A stretch of 64,000 nucleotides of DNA from Candidatus Rokuibacteriota bacterium (GCA_003220225.1 QHRU01000075.1:1-64000); one strand, 5' to 3'; counted from the first letter of the stretch, positions 27,163 to 36,982 are shown. Numbers and translations are program-made. Notes: generated by a model not told the origin, from the sequence alone.

Positions 27163-29618
27163 GACGGGGTGTCGCTGAAGGGCCGCACGGCGATCGCCTC
27201 CGCCGGCGCGCCGAACGCGGACTCGACGACGAGCGGCTGCTTGAAGGTGAAGAGCGGCACGCGATCGGGCCCGACGCGCGCGGCCTTGCCCTGACGTTTG
27301 AGCTCGAGGCCCTTCAGGACCTTCTCGGGCGTGATCGGGATCTCGTCCACGCGCACGCCGACCGCGTGATAGATCGCGTTGGCGATCGCCGGCATCACGG
27401 GCAGCAGCGGCCCCTGCCCCGCCTCCTTGGCGCCGAACGGGCCCTCGGGATCGTCGGTCTCCACGAGCATCGTGTGGATCTCGGGCGTCTCGAGTGTGGT
27501 CGGGCTCTTGTACTCGAGCATGGACGGCGCCTTGTGGACGTGCTTCCGGAAGACCTGCGCCTCCATCACCGCCTCGCCGATGCCCATGTAGACGGAGCCC
27601 TCGACCTGGCCCTCGACGAGCAGCGGGTTGAGCGCGCGGCCGATGTCGTGGCCGATCCACACGTCGTGCAATTCCACTTCGCCCGTGTCTTCATCGACCG
27701 ACAGCTCGACGACACATGCCGTGTACGAATAACAAGGCGACGGACCGACTCCACCTCCCTTGTATTTCCCCGCGCGCTTGGGGGGCGCGTACGAGCCGGC
27801 GAACGCGAGCACGCCGTGCATGGCCTCGCCGAGCTCCACGGCCCGCGCGAAGTCCACCGCCTTCTCCCAGTCGTCGGGGACGCCGACCTTTCGCTCGCGC
27901 ATTGCCAGCGCCCCCGCGTCCACGTCGAGCTTGGCGGCCACGGCCTTGAAGATCGCGGAGCGCAGGCGCTCGGCGGCCTGGATGGCCGCCTGGCCGCACA
28001 TCAGCGTCACGCGCGAGGAATAGGAGCCGAGGTCGACGGGCGTGAGGCTCGTGTCGGCCGGATGAACGTGCACGTCCTTCGGATCGAGGCCGAGCACCTC
28101 GGCCACGAGGTACGCGAGGATCGAGTCGGAGCCCTGCCCGATGTCGGTGGCGCCGCAGAGCACGGTGACGCCGCCGCTCCGGTCGGCGCGCAGCACCACG
28201 CCGGAGTGCGGCATGCTGTTCCAGTAGATCGCGGTGCCGGCGCCCGTCATGTACGACGAGCACGCGATCCCGACGCCGCGCCGGCGGCGCGGCTGCCAGA
28301 GCGGCTTGGGCGCGTCGACCTCCGCCGCCGCGCGATAGCGCGACACCTTGTCGCGCCAGCCCGAGGCCTCGACCACCTTGTCGATGCACTCGCCCAGCCC
28401 GATCGTCGTCACCGTGAGGTGGTTCGCGGTCTTGGTGAACGGCTCGACGAGGATGCGGCGGCGCATGTCGGCAGGATCGAGGCCGAGCTGCTCGGCCGCC
28501 TTGTCCAGCTGCACCTCGAGCGCGAAGCGCGGCTGCGGCGTGCCGTGCCCGCGCTTGGGGCCGCACGGCGGCTTGTTGGTGAAGATCCGCGCGCCCTCGA
28601 ACTTGTAGACCGGCATCTTGTAGGTGACCGGATTGATCACCCCCGTGTAGAACGTCGAGGCCACCCCGTAGGAGCCGTAGGCGCCGCCGTCGAGCCAGGT
28701 CTTCAGGTGGCAGCCGGTGATGTCGCCCGCCTTCGTGAAGCCCGTCTTGATCCACATCAGCACGGGATGGCGCCCGCGGTGGATGTAGAAGACCTCTTCA
28801 CGCGTGCACGCGATCTTCACGGGCCGGCCGATCAGCTGCGAGAGCCGGCACGCCGCGATCTCGTGGGCGAAAGGATCGAGCTTGCCGCCGAAGCCGCCGC
28901 CCACCGGCGCCGCGATCACCCGGATGTGCGCGGCCGGCATGTCGAGGATCCTGGCGAGAAGACGGTGGACGTAGTGCGGCGTCTGGGTCGAGGACCAGAG
29001 CGTGAGCTTGCCGTCGGCCGTGGCGTGCGCCACCGCGGCGTGCTGCTCCATCGGCAGGTGCGTGTTGCCCTCGTAGAAGAAGACGTCCTCGCGCACGAGG
29101 TCGGAGGCGGCGAAGGCCGCCTCCACGTCGCCGAATTGCAGCGCGACGTTCTTGTGCACGTTGGGCCCGTCGCCGTACTCGTGGATGCGCACCTCGGGGT
29201 GCGCGAGCGACTCCTGGATGGACATCAGCGCGGGCAGCGGCTCGTAGTCGACGTCGATGAGCCGGCACGCGCGGTCCGCCGTCTCCTCGTCCACCGCCGC
29301 CACCGCGGCCACGGCATCGCCGACCATCCGCACCTTCTCGGTGCAGAGCGCCTCTTCGTCCTGCGACACGGGCAGGATCCCGAACTTCACGCGCGGCAGA
29401 TCCGCGCCGGTGATGACCGCATACACGCCGGGGACCGTCTTCGCGCGCGCCGTGTCGATGGCCCGGACGCGTGCATGAGCGTGCGGACTGCGCAGCAGCT
29501 TGCCGAACGCCATGCGCGGCAGAACCATGTCGTCGGCGAACCGCGTGTCGCCGGTCACCTTGCCCCATGCGTCGATCTTGGGCAGCGGCTGGCCGACGAC
29601 CGTGAACCGCTTGCTCAT
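27159..29618 (-). CDS. hcrA: 4-hydroxybenzoyl-CoA reductase alpha (molybdenum) subunit-like
   Basis: This 819-residue molybdopterin subunit is slightly longer than characterised HcrA. Visible marks are VGQPLPKIDAWGKVTGDTRF at the N-terminus, APVGGGFGGKLDPFAHEIAA, the PPCGPKRGHGTPQPRF segment typical of HcrA, GATDIGQGSDSILA, and the C-terminal FGAKEAGQGPL with the expected active-site Glu. The predicted reaction is reductive removal of the phenolic OH of 4-hydroxybenzoyl-CoA. An oxidative hydroxylase on another substrate is the alternative; the HcrB cysteine loop and the adjacent box genes favour HCR. It overlaps hcrC and hcrB (ATGA). Confidence 0.85.
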   Translation of the reverse strand: MSKRFTVVGQPLPKIDAWGKVTGDTRFADDMVLPRMAFGKLLRSPHAHARVRAIDTARAKTVPGVYAVITGADLPRVKFGILPVSQDEEALCTEKVRMVGDAVAAVAAVDEETADRACRLIDVDYEPLPALMSIQESLAHPEVRIHEYGDGPNVHKNVALQFGDVEAAFAASDLVREDVFFYEGNTHLPMEQHAAVAHATADGKLTLWSSTQTPHYVHRLLARILDMPAAHIRVIAAPVGGGFGGKLDPFAHEIAACRLSQLIGRPVKIACTREEVFYIHRGRHPVLMWIKTGFTKAGDITGCHLKTWLDGGAYGSYGVASTFYTGVINPVTYKMPVYKFEGARIFTNKPPCGPKRGHGTPQPRFALEVQLDKAAEQLGLDPADMRRRILVEPFTKTANHLTVTTIGLGECIDKVVEASGWRDKVSRYRAAAEVDAPKPLWQPRRRRGVGIACSSYMTGAGTAIYWNSMPHSGVVLRADRSGGVTVLCGATDIGQGSDSILAYLVAEVLGLDPKDVHVHPADTSLTPVDLGSYSSRVTLMCGQAAIQAAERLRSAIFKAVAAKLDVDAGALAMRERKVGVPDDWEKAVDFARAVELGEAMHGVLAFAGSYAPPKRAGKYKGGGVGPSPCYSYTACVVELSVDEDTGEVELHDVWIGHDIGRALNPLLVEGQVEGSVYMGIGEAVMEAQVFRKHVHKAPSMLEYKSPTTLETPEIHTMLVETDDPEGPFGAKEAGQGPLLPVMPAIANAIYHAVGVRVDEIPITPEKVLKGLELKRQGKAARVGPDRVPLFTFKQPLVVESAFGAPAEAIAVRPFSDTPS

Positions 29619-30106
29619 GTCATGGCCCTGACCGGTCGTTGGCCCATTCTCAACGCCGCAAGCTCCACGGCATCGAGAATCTTCGTGTAGCCGGTGCAGC
29701 GGCAGAGGTTGCCGGCGAGCGCCTCGCGGATCCGCTGCCGCGTCGGCGTGGGATCGTCAGCGAGCAGCGCCTTCGCGGTCAGCAAGATGCCCGGCGTGCA
29801 GTAGCCGCACTGCGCGGCGCCCAGCTCTGCGAACGCCTGCTGCAACGGGTGCAGCCGGCTGCCGTCGGCCATGCCCTCGACGGTCGTGATGTCGGAATCT
29901 TGCAGATCGGCCGGCAGCGCGATGCACGACAGCACCGGCGCGCCGTCGACGAGGACGGTGCACGTGCCGCACTCACCGAGCTCGCAGCCGTGCTTGGTGC
30001 CGATGAGATCGAGGTCTTCGCGCAGCACTTCGAGGAGCGTCTTGTGGACGGGCACGAGCAGCTCGCGCGATTCGTCGTTGACCGTGAGGCTGAGGCGAAT
30101 GTTCAT
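29615..30106 (-). CDS. hcrC: 4-hydroxybenzoyl-CoA reductase gamma (2x[2Fe-2S]) subunit-like
   Basis: This 163-residue electron-transfer subunit has a plant-type [2Fe-2S] site (HGCELGECGTCTVLVDGAPV, about 41-60) and a C-terminal [2Fe-2S] site (CGYCTPGILLTAKALL and LAGNLCRCTGYTKILDAV). ATG 30106 with GCGAGGG upstream is preferred over ATG 30139, which would add 11 residues not usual in the family. It is the first gene of the hcr-box operon, driven by the promoter at 30173-30201. Confidence 0.9.
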   Translation of the reverse strand: MNIRLSLTVNDESRELLVPVHKTLLEVLREDLDLIGTKHGCELGECGTCTVLVDGAPVLSCIALPADLQDSDITTVEGMADGSRLHPLQQAFAELGAAQCGYCTPGILLTAKALLADDPTPTRQRIREALAGNLCRCTGYTKILDAVELAALRMGQRPVRAMT

Positions 30107-30172
30107 CGGCCCTCGCCCGTCTCTCCAGGAGAACGCCATCTCGATGGGTTAATCAGCAATGAAGACGACTTC

Positions 30173-30201
30173 AAAAATACTGAATCGACCCCGCCCCGTC
30201 A
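30173..30201 (-). promoter_or_regulatory. Sigma-70 promoter of the hcr-box operon
   Basis: On the minus strand, -35 TTGACG (30201-30196), 17-bp spacer, -10 TATTTT (30178-30173). The start would be near 30166, giving a leader of about 60 nt to ATG 30106. A partial direct repeat, CTTGACG/CTTGACG, spans the -35 (30196-30210) and could be part of an operator. Confidence 0.65.
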
Positions 30202-30281
30202 AGCGTCAAGCGGCCAGGTGTGGCCATGCTCTTGCACCCTTCACGCGGCGCTTCGACGGTTCTTCAAAAGGAGGTGACCGA

Positions 30282-30359
30282 GTGTTTCATATCATCGCGT
30301 GGTTGCTGGGCCCTCCGATCAGCCTCATCGTCCTCTTCCTGCTCCTGTCGACTCAGTGA
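30282..30359 (+). CDS. 25-residue hydrophobic membrane peptide
   Basis: A textbook AAGGAGGTGA (30267-30276) precedes GTG 30282. The peptide is MFHIIAWLLGPPISLIVLFL followed by LLSTQ and TGA at 30357-30359: one membrane span with a central Gly-Pro-Pro kink and almost no polar tail. The exact ribosome site, correct spacing and purely hydrophobic content make a real small protein likely. No family is recognised. It lies divergent from the hcr operon and upstream of the hydrolase. Confidence 0.6.
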   Translation: MFHIIAWLLGPPISLIVLFLLLSTQ

Positions 30360-30380
30360 CGCCTGTTCGCTGACGTTTTG

Positions 30381-30406
30381 GCATAAGATCCCGGCATAAG
30401 ATCCCG
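30381..30406 (+). promoter_or_regulatory. Tandem 13-bp repeat containing duplicated -10-like elements
   Basis: GCATAAGATCCCG occurs twice without a gap (30381-30393, 30394-30406). Each copy contains TAAGAT. The second ends seven nt before ATG 30410, which has no Shine-Dalgarno, so a leaderless hydrolase mRNA is possible. No good -35 is present at standard spacing; the repeat could instead bind a regulator. Confidence 0.4.
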
Positions 30407-30409
30407 GCC

Positions 30410-31273
30410 ATGGCCTATCTCCGCACCGACGACCACGTCCGCATCTATTACGAAGAGCATGGTCCTACCGAGCCCAAGGCCACCGGCTCGCCCCTCGTGC
30501 TCGCCTACGGCATCGGCGGCAACGCGGACCTGTGGGACGTCAACGTTCCCGCGCTCGCCGCGCGCCATCGGCTCGTGCTCTGGGAGCCGCGCGGCCATGC
30601 GCGCTCGGACAGCCCGGAGGACCCGGCGCGCTACTCCTTCACGCGCTGGGCGCTCGATCTCAAGGCCGTGCTCGATCACCTGCGTCTGCGCACCGCGCAC
30701 GTGGGCGGGCTCTCGCTCGGCGCCGGCATCGCCACGCGCTTCACGCTGGCCTTTCCCTCGCGCGTCCGCTCGCTGCTCGTCACCAACTCGTCGTCGGCGG
30801 CGGGGCTGCCGCTGTCGGTGGACAACATCGTCATGCGCGCGCGCTCGATCGAGGTCACGCTGACCCGCGGCATGGACGCCATGGCCGAGTTCGCGATGGC
30901 GTCGAACCCCAACGTGGCGGCGCGCCTGGCGCTGGACCCATCCTCCAAGGACGAGTTCTATGCCTACTACCGCCGGCTCACGCCGATCGGCTACGCCAAC
31001 GCGCTCCGCGCGCTGCTCGCGATGGACCACATCACCGAGCGTCTGTCGCAGATCCGCGTACCCGTGCTGCTGATCGGCGGCGATCGCGACCCGTCGCTCG
31101 GTCCCATGAAGGTGATGCAGGCGAAGGTCCGTGGCAGCCAGCTGATCGTGCTCTCGCCGGCCAGCCACTTCGCCAACCGAGACCAGCCGGAGGCGTGGAA
31201 CCGCGCGGCGCTCGAGTTCCTGGCGCGCTGCGACGCCGGCGCGCGCGGACGACACCGCGCGCGCCGGCGCTGA
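30410..31273 (+). CDS. Alpha/beta-fold hydrolase
   Basis: This 287-residue hydrolase has the nucleophile elbow GGLSLGAG (Ser about 103), the acid Asp in LLIGGDRDPS, and His in SPASHFANRDQP. The oxyanion region is YGIGGNADLWD. Its fold and size match esterases, 3-oxoadipate enol-lactonases and meta-cleavage hydrolases; an aromatic-pathway role is possible beside the hcr-box operon but not shown. No signal peptide is present, so it is cytoplasmic. It ends just before the convergent TRL-like gene. Confidence 0.87.
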   Translation: MAYLRTDDHVRIYYEEHGPTEPKATGSPLVLAYGIGGNADLWDVNVPALAARHRLVLWEPRGHARSDSPEDPARYSFTRWALDLKAVLDHLRLRTAHVGGLSLGAGIATRFTLAFPSRVRSLLVTNSSSAAGLPLSVDNIVMRARSIEVTLTRGMDAMAEFAMASNPNVAARLALDPSSKDEFYAYYRRLTPIGYANALRALLAMDHITERLSQIRVPVLLIGGDRDPSLGPMKVMQAKVRGSQLIVLSPASHFANRDQPEAWNRAALEFLARCDAGARGRHRARRR

Positions 31274-31297
31274 GATCAGGCGAAGCGGAGCGGCAGG

Positions 31298-31618
31298 TTA
31301 TTCGCCGTAGACGATGGTGGTGTACTTCGCGTACAGGCCGAGGATGCTGAAGGTTTCGTGGTCGACGTGATGGATCCGCGTGATCTTGCCGTTGCGCATG
31401 GCCGCGCTGATGCTCGCGTCGCCGGTGGCGTACACGAGGATGCCCCAGGCCTCGGCACGCCCAATCTTGGCGCTGCCCGCGGCCGGTCCGACCGCGACTG
31501 GACCTCTCTCGTCGAGGACGATGAGAGACGTCACAGGCGCGTGTCCCACCGTGGCGCATCCGGTGAGGAGACTGCCGCACACTGCCGCGAGACTGAGTCG
31601 CTGTGCGAGCTTCTTCAT
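31298..31618 (-). CDS. TRL-like lipoprotein
   Basis: The product has 106 residues. A lipoprotein signal (LSLAAVCGSLLTGC) precedes a compact domain with the TRL-family pattern: GPVAVGPAAGSAKIGRAEAW, ATGDASISAAMRNGKITRIH and LGLYAKYTTIVYGE at the very end. The family is named for a tRNA-associated locus in Helicobacter; function is unknown and no tRNA is nearby here. ATG 31618 follows AAAGGA at good spacing. Confidence 0.88.
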   Translation of the reverse strand: MKKLAQRLSLAAVCGSLLTGCATVGHAPVTSLIVLDERGPVAVGPAAGSAKIGRAEAWGILVYATGDASISAAMRNGKITRIHHVDHETFSILGLYAKYTTIVYGE

Positions 31619-31920
31619 GGCCGTCCTTTCTTGGTTGTGAAGAGCGCGCTTCACTTGACGCGTCGTCCACGTTAGCAGGCAACCGCACACCGCGACAACG
31701 GGAGTCCGCGCCCGTCGACTCCGGGCAGAATGACCGCGTTCTGGCGGCCGCCCGAGGGCGTCATGGTTGTTTCCCGACTCAACCGGTGGGCCGACTCCAC
31801 GCGCCGGCCGCTAACCTCGCGACATTACGTGGGCGCGTTGCAGCCGCGCGTCTGGCATTCTTGATGCTCTTCCCTCGCGCCGTGGAACATCCCGTGAGAC
31901 AGGAGCCATGGAGATGACCT
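31619..31920. other. Intergenic region with no feature seen
   Basis: About 300 bp between the TRL-like gene and the small membrane gene on the other strand. No open frame with a ribosome site, clear promoter or hairpin was recognised. Confidence 0.5.
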
Positions 31921-32211
31921 ATGACGCGTACGGGGCGGGCTCTGGTCATTGGTCCGGTCGTCGTGCTCGCGCTCTGGGTGACGGCGGTCGCCGCGGCCCC
32001 GGGCGAGCCGACGCCGGTCGTCGCGGATCCGATCGCCGCGCGCCCTCCCGCTTCGGCGGAAACCGCTAGGATGCTGACGCTGCCGGCCCTCGCCGACATC
32101 GTGGCGCCGGTCGTGCTCGCCGCGCTGTGCGGCGCCACGGTGGCGCTCTTCTCGGCAAGGCCGCGCAAGACGGCGCGGGCGCGCAGCGCACGGCGGCGCG
32201 GGCGGGGCTGA
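31921..32211 (+). CDS. Hypothetical small membrane protein
   Basis: The product has 96 residues. A signal-like or first membrane segment (ALVIGPVVVLALWVTAVAAA) is followed by a Pro/Ala-rich stretch, a second span (DIVAPVVLAALCGATVALF) and a very basic tail. The family is not recognised. Only a weak GGAG lies upstream, so the gene is plausible rather than certain. Confidence 0.45.
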   Translation: MTRTGRALVIGPVVVLALWVTAVAAAPGEPTPVVADPIAARPPASAETARMLTLPALADIVAPVVLAALCGATVALFSARPRKTARARSARRRGRG

Positions 32212-32271
32212 ACGGGCGGGCATCGAGGAGCGCCGCGGGAAACTCGCGGCGCCCCGAGGGTGTAAGGGGGT

Positions 32272-32302
32272 GGGGGCCATTTGCGGTCATTGGGGGCCCC
32301 CC
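32272..32302. repeat. Hairpin element, degenerate copy 3
   Basis: GGGGGCCATTTGCGG is followed by GTCATTGG and GGGCCCCCC. The outer GGGGGCC/GGCCCCC pairing and the CCATTT..CGG core match the elements at 21773 and 26045, but the loop is longer. It lies between the 3' ends of a plus-strand gene and Liv importer 2. Confidence 0.5.
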
Positions 32303-32308
32303 ACTCAG

Positions 32309-32334
32309 AGGGCGGCCGGTGATCCGGCCGCCCT
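32309..32334 (-). terminator. Hairpin terminator after Liv operon 2
   Basis: A perfect 11-bp stem (AGGGCGGCCGG, 32309-32319, with its complement 32324-32334) closes a TGAT loop about 20 bp beyond the stop of the last gene of Liv operon 2. No T-run follows, as is common in GC-rich genomes. Confidence 0.55.
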
Positions 32335-32354
32335 CGCTGTCTCTGGCCTCCCGT

Positions 32355-33566
32355 CTACCTTTTGGCCGCGTCGTACAGCTCGCCGAACAGCACCCAGCGC
32401 TCGCCGTCGAACCTGGCGAGCTGCTCCTGCTCGATCGGCGCAAAATCGGTCGCGCTCGTGTTGATCTTGATCCCGGGCAGCAGCAGCGGCAGCTCGAGGT
32501 TCTTGAGGCTGGCCGCCTGCTTCATGATGTTCTCGCGGCTGAGGTCGTTGCCGCACTGCTTGAGGACCTGCACCAGCGTCTGGGCCACCGAGTACGCGTA
32601 GGCGTTCGCCTGGTCGTCGAGCGCGCCCTCGGGGTAGTACTTCTTCATCCACGCGACCCAGTCCAGGTAACCCTTGTCGTTCTTCCACTGTGGGTCGGTG
32701 ATCTCCTTCATGTACAGCGCGGTGATGAGCCCCTTCGACGCTTCGAGGCCCGCCGGCTTCAGCGTCGTCCCGAGCGAGCTCGACACGTTGTTCAGCAGGT
32801 GCAGAGGCTTCCAGCCGATGTCGTGCGCCTTCTTGATGGCCTGCACCGCGAACTTCGGGATCGTGACGTTGAAGAAGACGTTGGCGCCGCTGTTCTTGAG
32901 GTTGACGATCTGCGAGTCGATCGTCGGATCGGTGACCTCGTACGTCTGCTCCATGACGATCATCTTCTTGGCGGCGGCCTCCCCGAGCCCGTCGTGCAGG
33001 CCCTTGCGGTAGTCCTTGCCGTAGTCGTCGTTCTGGTAGAGGATGCCGATCTTCGCGTCGGGGACGTTCTTCAGGATGTAGTTCGCGTAGATGCGACCCT
33101 CGGTCTGGTAGTTGGGCTGCCAGCCCATCGTCCACGCATGGTTCTTCGGGTCGTTCCACTTCGTCGCGCCGGTCGCCACGAAGATGTGCGGCACCTTCTG
33201 CTGGTTCATGTACTTGTGGATGGCCGTGTTGGTCGGCGTGCCCAGCGTCTGGAACAGCAGCGCGACCTGGTCCTGCTCGACGAGCTTGCGCACCATCTCG
33301 ACGGTCTTGGGCGGGGAATAGGCGTCGTCGTAGGTGACGTAGTTGATCTTGCGCCCGTTGATGCCGCCCTCCTCGTTGACCTTCTTGAAGTAGGCCCCGA
33401 GCGCCTTGCCGATCGTGCCATAGGCGGAGGCGGGGCCGCTGTACGGGTTGGTGTTGCCGATCTTGATCTCGGTCGCCGTGACGCCCGGCGTGTCCGCTGC
33501 CATCGTCACCGCCGGCGCCAGGGCCAGCGCCGCGAGCAGCGCGCTCAGTATCGTTCTCCTCAGCAT
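32355..33566 (-). CDS. Periplasmic solute-binding protein of Liv importer 2
   Basis: This 403-residue type I binding protein has a Sec signal (TILSALLAALALAPAVTMAA) and mature start GVTATEIKIGNTNPYSGPAS. The KIGILYQNDDYGKDYRKGL segment is typical of LivK-like receptors for aromatic or hydrophobic ligands. ATG 33566 follows AGGAGG. It is the last gene in the order livG-livF-livH-livM-SBP, unlike importers 1 and 3 where the receptor comes first. The ligand is unknown. Confidence 0.93.
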   Translation of the reverse strand: MLRRTILSALLAALALAPAVTMAADTPGVTATEIKIGNTNPYSGPASAYGTIGKALGAYFKKVNEEGGINGRKINYVTYDDAYSPPKTVEMVRKLVEQDQVALLFQTLGTPTNTAIHKYMNQQKVPHIFVATGATKWNDPKNHAWTMGWQPNYQTEGRIYANYILKNVPDAKIGILYQNDDYGKDYRKGLHDGLGEAAAKKMIVMEQTYEVTDPTIDSQIVNLKNSGANVFFNVTIPKFAVQAIKKAHDIGWKPLHLLNNVSSSLGTTLKPAGLEASKGLITALYMKEITDPQWKNDKGYLDWVAWMKKYYPEGALDDQANAYAYSVAQTLVQVLKQCGNDLSRENIMKQAASLKNLELPLLLPGIKINTSATDFAPIEQEQLARFDGERWVLFGELYDAAKR

Positions 33567-33634
33567 GATGTCCTCCTGTGGGGGCTCCCGGCGGCGCGGC
33601 CGGATGTGGGGACCAATCTTACTCCGGGCAACGG

Positions 33635-34597
33635 TCAGGCACGCGTGCCGGTTCCGCGGCGCCCGGCGCGCGCCAGGGCGAGGCGCAGGGCGCCGGCGAT
33701 GCCGCGCGGCATCACGTACATGAACAGGATCAGGAAGACGCCGTAGATCGCCCACGGCGCCGCCTTCGAAATGTCCTGGGCCCAGTTGGGCACGAACTGG
33801 ATGAACAGCGCGCCGAAGAGCGCGCCCGAGATGGAGGCGAGGCCGCCGATCACGATACCGACGAGGAGCGTGATCGACAGGAACACGTTGAACGCGTCGG
33901 GCGCCACGAAGGCGATGACCAGCGCGCTCAGCCCGCCGGCCACGCCCGTGTAGGCGGCGCTCACGCCGAACGTGAGCGACTTGTAGAGCGCGGTGTTCAC
34001 GCCCATGGCCTGGGCGGCGATGGGGTTGTCGCGGATGGCCACGATGGCGCGGCCGGTGCGGCCGGCGAGGAGATTGCGCGCCAGCACGAAGAGCGCGACG
34101 AGCACGCCGAGCGTGACGAAGTACAGCCACTGGTCGGGCGAGAGCTTGAGGCCCCACGGCGCGTTCGGCTTGGACAGCACGATGCCCTGGGAGCCGCCCG
34201 TCCAGTGCTCGAAGTATTTCAGGATCTGGGGAATCGCGAGGGCGAGCGCGAACGTCGCCAGCGCCAGGTAGAGGCCCTCGAGCCGCAGCGCCGGGATGCC
34301 GAAGAGAAAGCCCGCCACCAGGCACAGGACGCCGGCCGCGATGATGGTGAGCGGATACGGCACGTCCCAGCGGTCGATCATGATCGCCGTCGTGTAGGCG
34401 CCGAGCGCGTAGAAGGCGCCGTGGCCGAGCGAAATCTGGCCGTTGTAGCCGGTCAACACGTTCAGGCCGAGCAGCGCGATCGCGTAGACGCCGACCTGCG
34501 TGAACTGGAACAGCCGGAAGTTCGAGACGAAGAGCGGCAGGACGAGCGCCACCGCCAGCGCCGCCGCCACCCCGACCGCCCGCGCGCGGGGCGTCAC
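33635..34597 (-). CDS. livM: Branched-chain-type ABC importer permease LivM (importer 2)
   Basis: This 320-residue permease has about nine hydrophobic spans. LivM features are GYNGQISLGHGAFYALGAYT, the cytoplasmic EAA-like loop IVAIRDNPIAAQAMGVNTAL and LVGIVIGGLASISGALFGA. GTG 34597 overlaps the livH stop (GTGA). It forms a heterodimer with LivH and is powered by LivG/LivF of the same operon. Confidence 0.92.
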   Translation of the reverse strand: MTPRARAVGVAAALAVALVLPLFVSNFRLFQFTQVGVYAIALLGLNVLTGYNGQISLGHGAFYALGAYTTAIMIDRWDVPYPLTIIAAGVLCLVAGFLFGIPALRLEGLYLALATFALALAIPQILKYFEHWTGGSQGIVLSKPNAPWGLKLSPDQWLYFVTLGVLVALFVLARNLLAGRTGRAIVAIRDNPIAAQAMGVNTALYKSLTFGVSAAYTGVAGGLSALVIAFVAPDAFNVFLSITLLVGIVIGGLASISGALFGALFIQFVPNWAQDISKAAPWAIYGVFLILFMYVMPRGIAGALRLALARAGRRGTGTRA

Positions 34598-35475
34598 ACC
34601 CGGTGGATGGTGGCGCGGCCGAAGAGACCGCTGGGCTTGAAGACGAGCACGATCAGGATCAGCGCGAGCGCGACCGTCAGCTTCAGCTCGGTGCCGATGA
34701 AATGCACGTAGGTGCCGACGAGGTTCTCGATCACCCCCACGATGAGGCCGCCGACGACGGCGCCGCCCGGGCTCGTGAAGCCGCCGAGGGTGGCGGAGGC
34801 GAAGGCGTAGATGAGGATGCCGGCCATCATGTTGGGATCGAGGAAGACGATGGGCGCCACCATCATGCCGGCGACGGCGCCGACCATCGCGGCCAGGCCC
34901 CAGCCGATGGCCAGCATCCAGCCGACGCGGATGCCGCACAGCCGGCTCGAGACGGGGTTCTGGGCGGCCGCGCGCATGGCGAGGCCGAGCGTCGTGAAGC
35001 GGAAGAACGCGTAGAGGAGCGCCAGCACGACGAGGGTGACGCCGATGGCGCCGAGGTCGTGGGCGCCGAACACCACGGTGCCCAGCATGATCGGCTTCGG
35101 AGGGAACGGGCTCGGAAAGGGCTTCTGGATATAGGAGTAGATCCAGCCCGCCACGCTGTTGAGGATGACGAGGAGCCCGATACAGACGATCACGATGGTC
35201 AGGATCGGCGCGCTCTCGACGGGCCGGATGATCACCCGCTCGAGCAGCACGCCGCCCACGAACGAGATCACCAGCGTTCCGAAGAACGCCCACCAGTACG
35301 GGACGCCCGCGTTGATCAGCGTCCACGCGATGTACGTGCTGAACATCGCCATCTCGCCCTGGGCGTAGTTCACGACGTCGGTGGCCTGGTAGATCATCAC
35401 GAGGGCCAGGGCCACGCTGCCGTAGATGCCGCCCGTGGCCAGCCCCGACACGACCTGCTGGAAGAAGATCTCCAT
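34594..35475 (-). CDS. livH: Branched-chain-type ABC importer permease LivH (importer 2)
   Basis: This 293-residue multi-span permease has LATGGIYGSVALALVMIYQA and VNYAQGEMAMFSTYIAW near the N-terminus. The conserved ATLGGFTSPGGAVVGGLIVG loop and the VLVFKPSGLFGR end are also present. ATG 35475 lies three nt after livF ends; it overlaps livM downstream. Confidence 0.92.
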   Translation of the reverse strand: MEIFFQQVVSGLATGGIYGSVALALVMIYQATDVVNYAQGEMAMFSTYIAWTLINAGVPYWWAFFGTLVISFVGGVLLERVIIRPVESAPILTIVIVCIGLLVILNSVAGWIYSYIQKPFPSPFPPKPIMLGTVVFGAHDLGAIGVTLVVLALLYAFFRFTTLGLAMRAAAQNPVSSRLCGIRVGWMLAIGWGLAAMVGAVAGMMVAPIVFLDPNMMAGILIYAFASATLGGFTSPGGAVVGGLIVGVIENLVGTYVHFIGTELKLTVALALILIVLVFKPSGLFGRATIHRV

Positions 35476-35477
35476 CG

Positions 35478-36187
<710 letters not shown>

Positions 36188-36188
<1 letters not shown>

Positions 36189-36982
36189 CAGCGCGCCTGC
36201 ACCGGCTCGTCGACGCCGAGATAGGCGCGGATGACCTCGGGGTCACGCTGCACCTGGGCGGGCCGGCCCTCGGCGATCTTGCGTCCGAAGTCGAGAACGA
36301 CGACGTTGTCGGAGATCGGCATGACGAGCCCCATGTGGTGCTCGACGAGCAGGATGGTGACGCCGCGTCGCTCGCGGATCGTGCGCAGCAGCGCCGCCAG
36401 CACGGCGACCTCCTCGTGGTTCAGGCCGCCCGCCGGCTCGTCGACCAGGAGCAGCGCGGGTGCGCCGGCGAGGGCGCGCGCCAGCTCGACGCGCTTGAGC
36501 GTGCCGAACGGCAGCCCGGCGGCGGGGTGCGCGGCGACGGCCGTCAGGTCGAGGAACGCGAGCAGCTCGCGCGCGCGCTCGCGGATCTCCGCCTCCTCGC
36601 GCCCCACCCACGGCAGGCGCAGCGCGTTGCTGAGGAAGTCGCTGCGCGTGCGACTGTGGACGCCGATCATCACGTTCTGGAGCACGGTGAGCGTCGGGAA
36701 CAGCGCGAGGTTCTGGAAGGTGCGGCCGATGCCGAGGTCGGCGATGCGGTGCGGCGGCAGCGCCAGCAACGAGCGGTCGCGGAAGCGGACGTCCCCCCGC
36801 TGTGGCGTGTAGAGCCGGCTCAGGCAGTTGAACAGCGTCGTCTTGCCGGCGCCGTTGGGGCCGATGAGCCCGACGACCTGGCCCTCGGCCACGTCGAAGG
36901 AGACGCCGTCGAGCGCGACGATGCCCCCGAAGCGGACGGTGAGATCACGGACGGCGAGAATCGGCTGCCGCGACGCGGACAC
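36188..36982 (-). CDS. livG: ABC importer ATP-binding protein LivG (importer 2)
   Basis: This 264-residue ATPase has Walker A GPNGAGKTT, a GLPFGTLKRVELARALAG signature region and Walker B LLVDEPAGGLNHEE. The frame is open to 37018, but that stretch overlaps the promoter. GTG 36982, giving SASRQPILAVRDL, lies seven nt after the -10 and is the likely start on a leaderless message. It is the first gene of the five-gene Liv operon 2. Confidence 0.9.

Noticed and set aside
30410-31273. Calling the hydrolase a 3-oxoadipate enol-lactonase
   Set aside because: The alpha/beta hydrolase motifs fit many enzymes and no beta-ketoadipate genes adjoin; the neighbouring pathway does not use that step.
31298-31618. 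A tRNA gene near the TRL-like (tRNA-associated locus) gene
   Set aside because: No cloverleaf with a T-loop GGTTCRANNCC box was found in the flanks.
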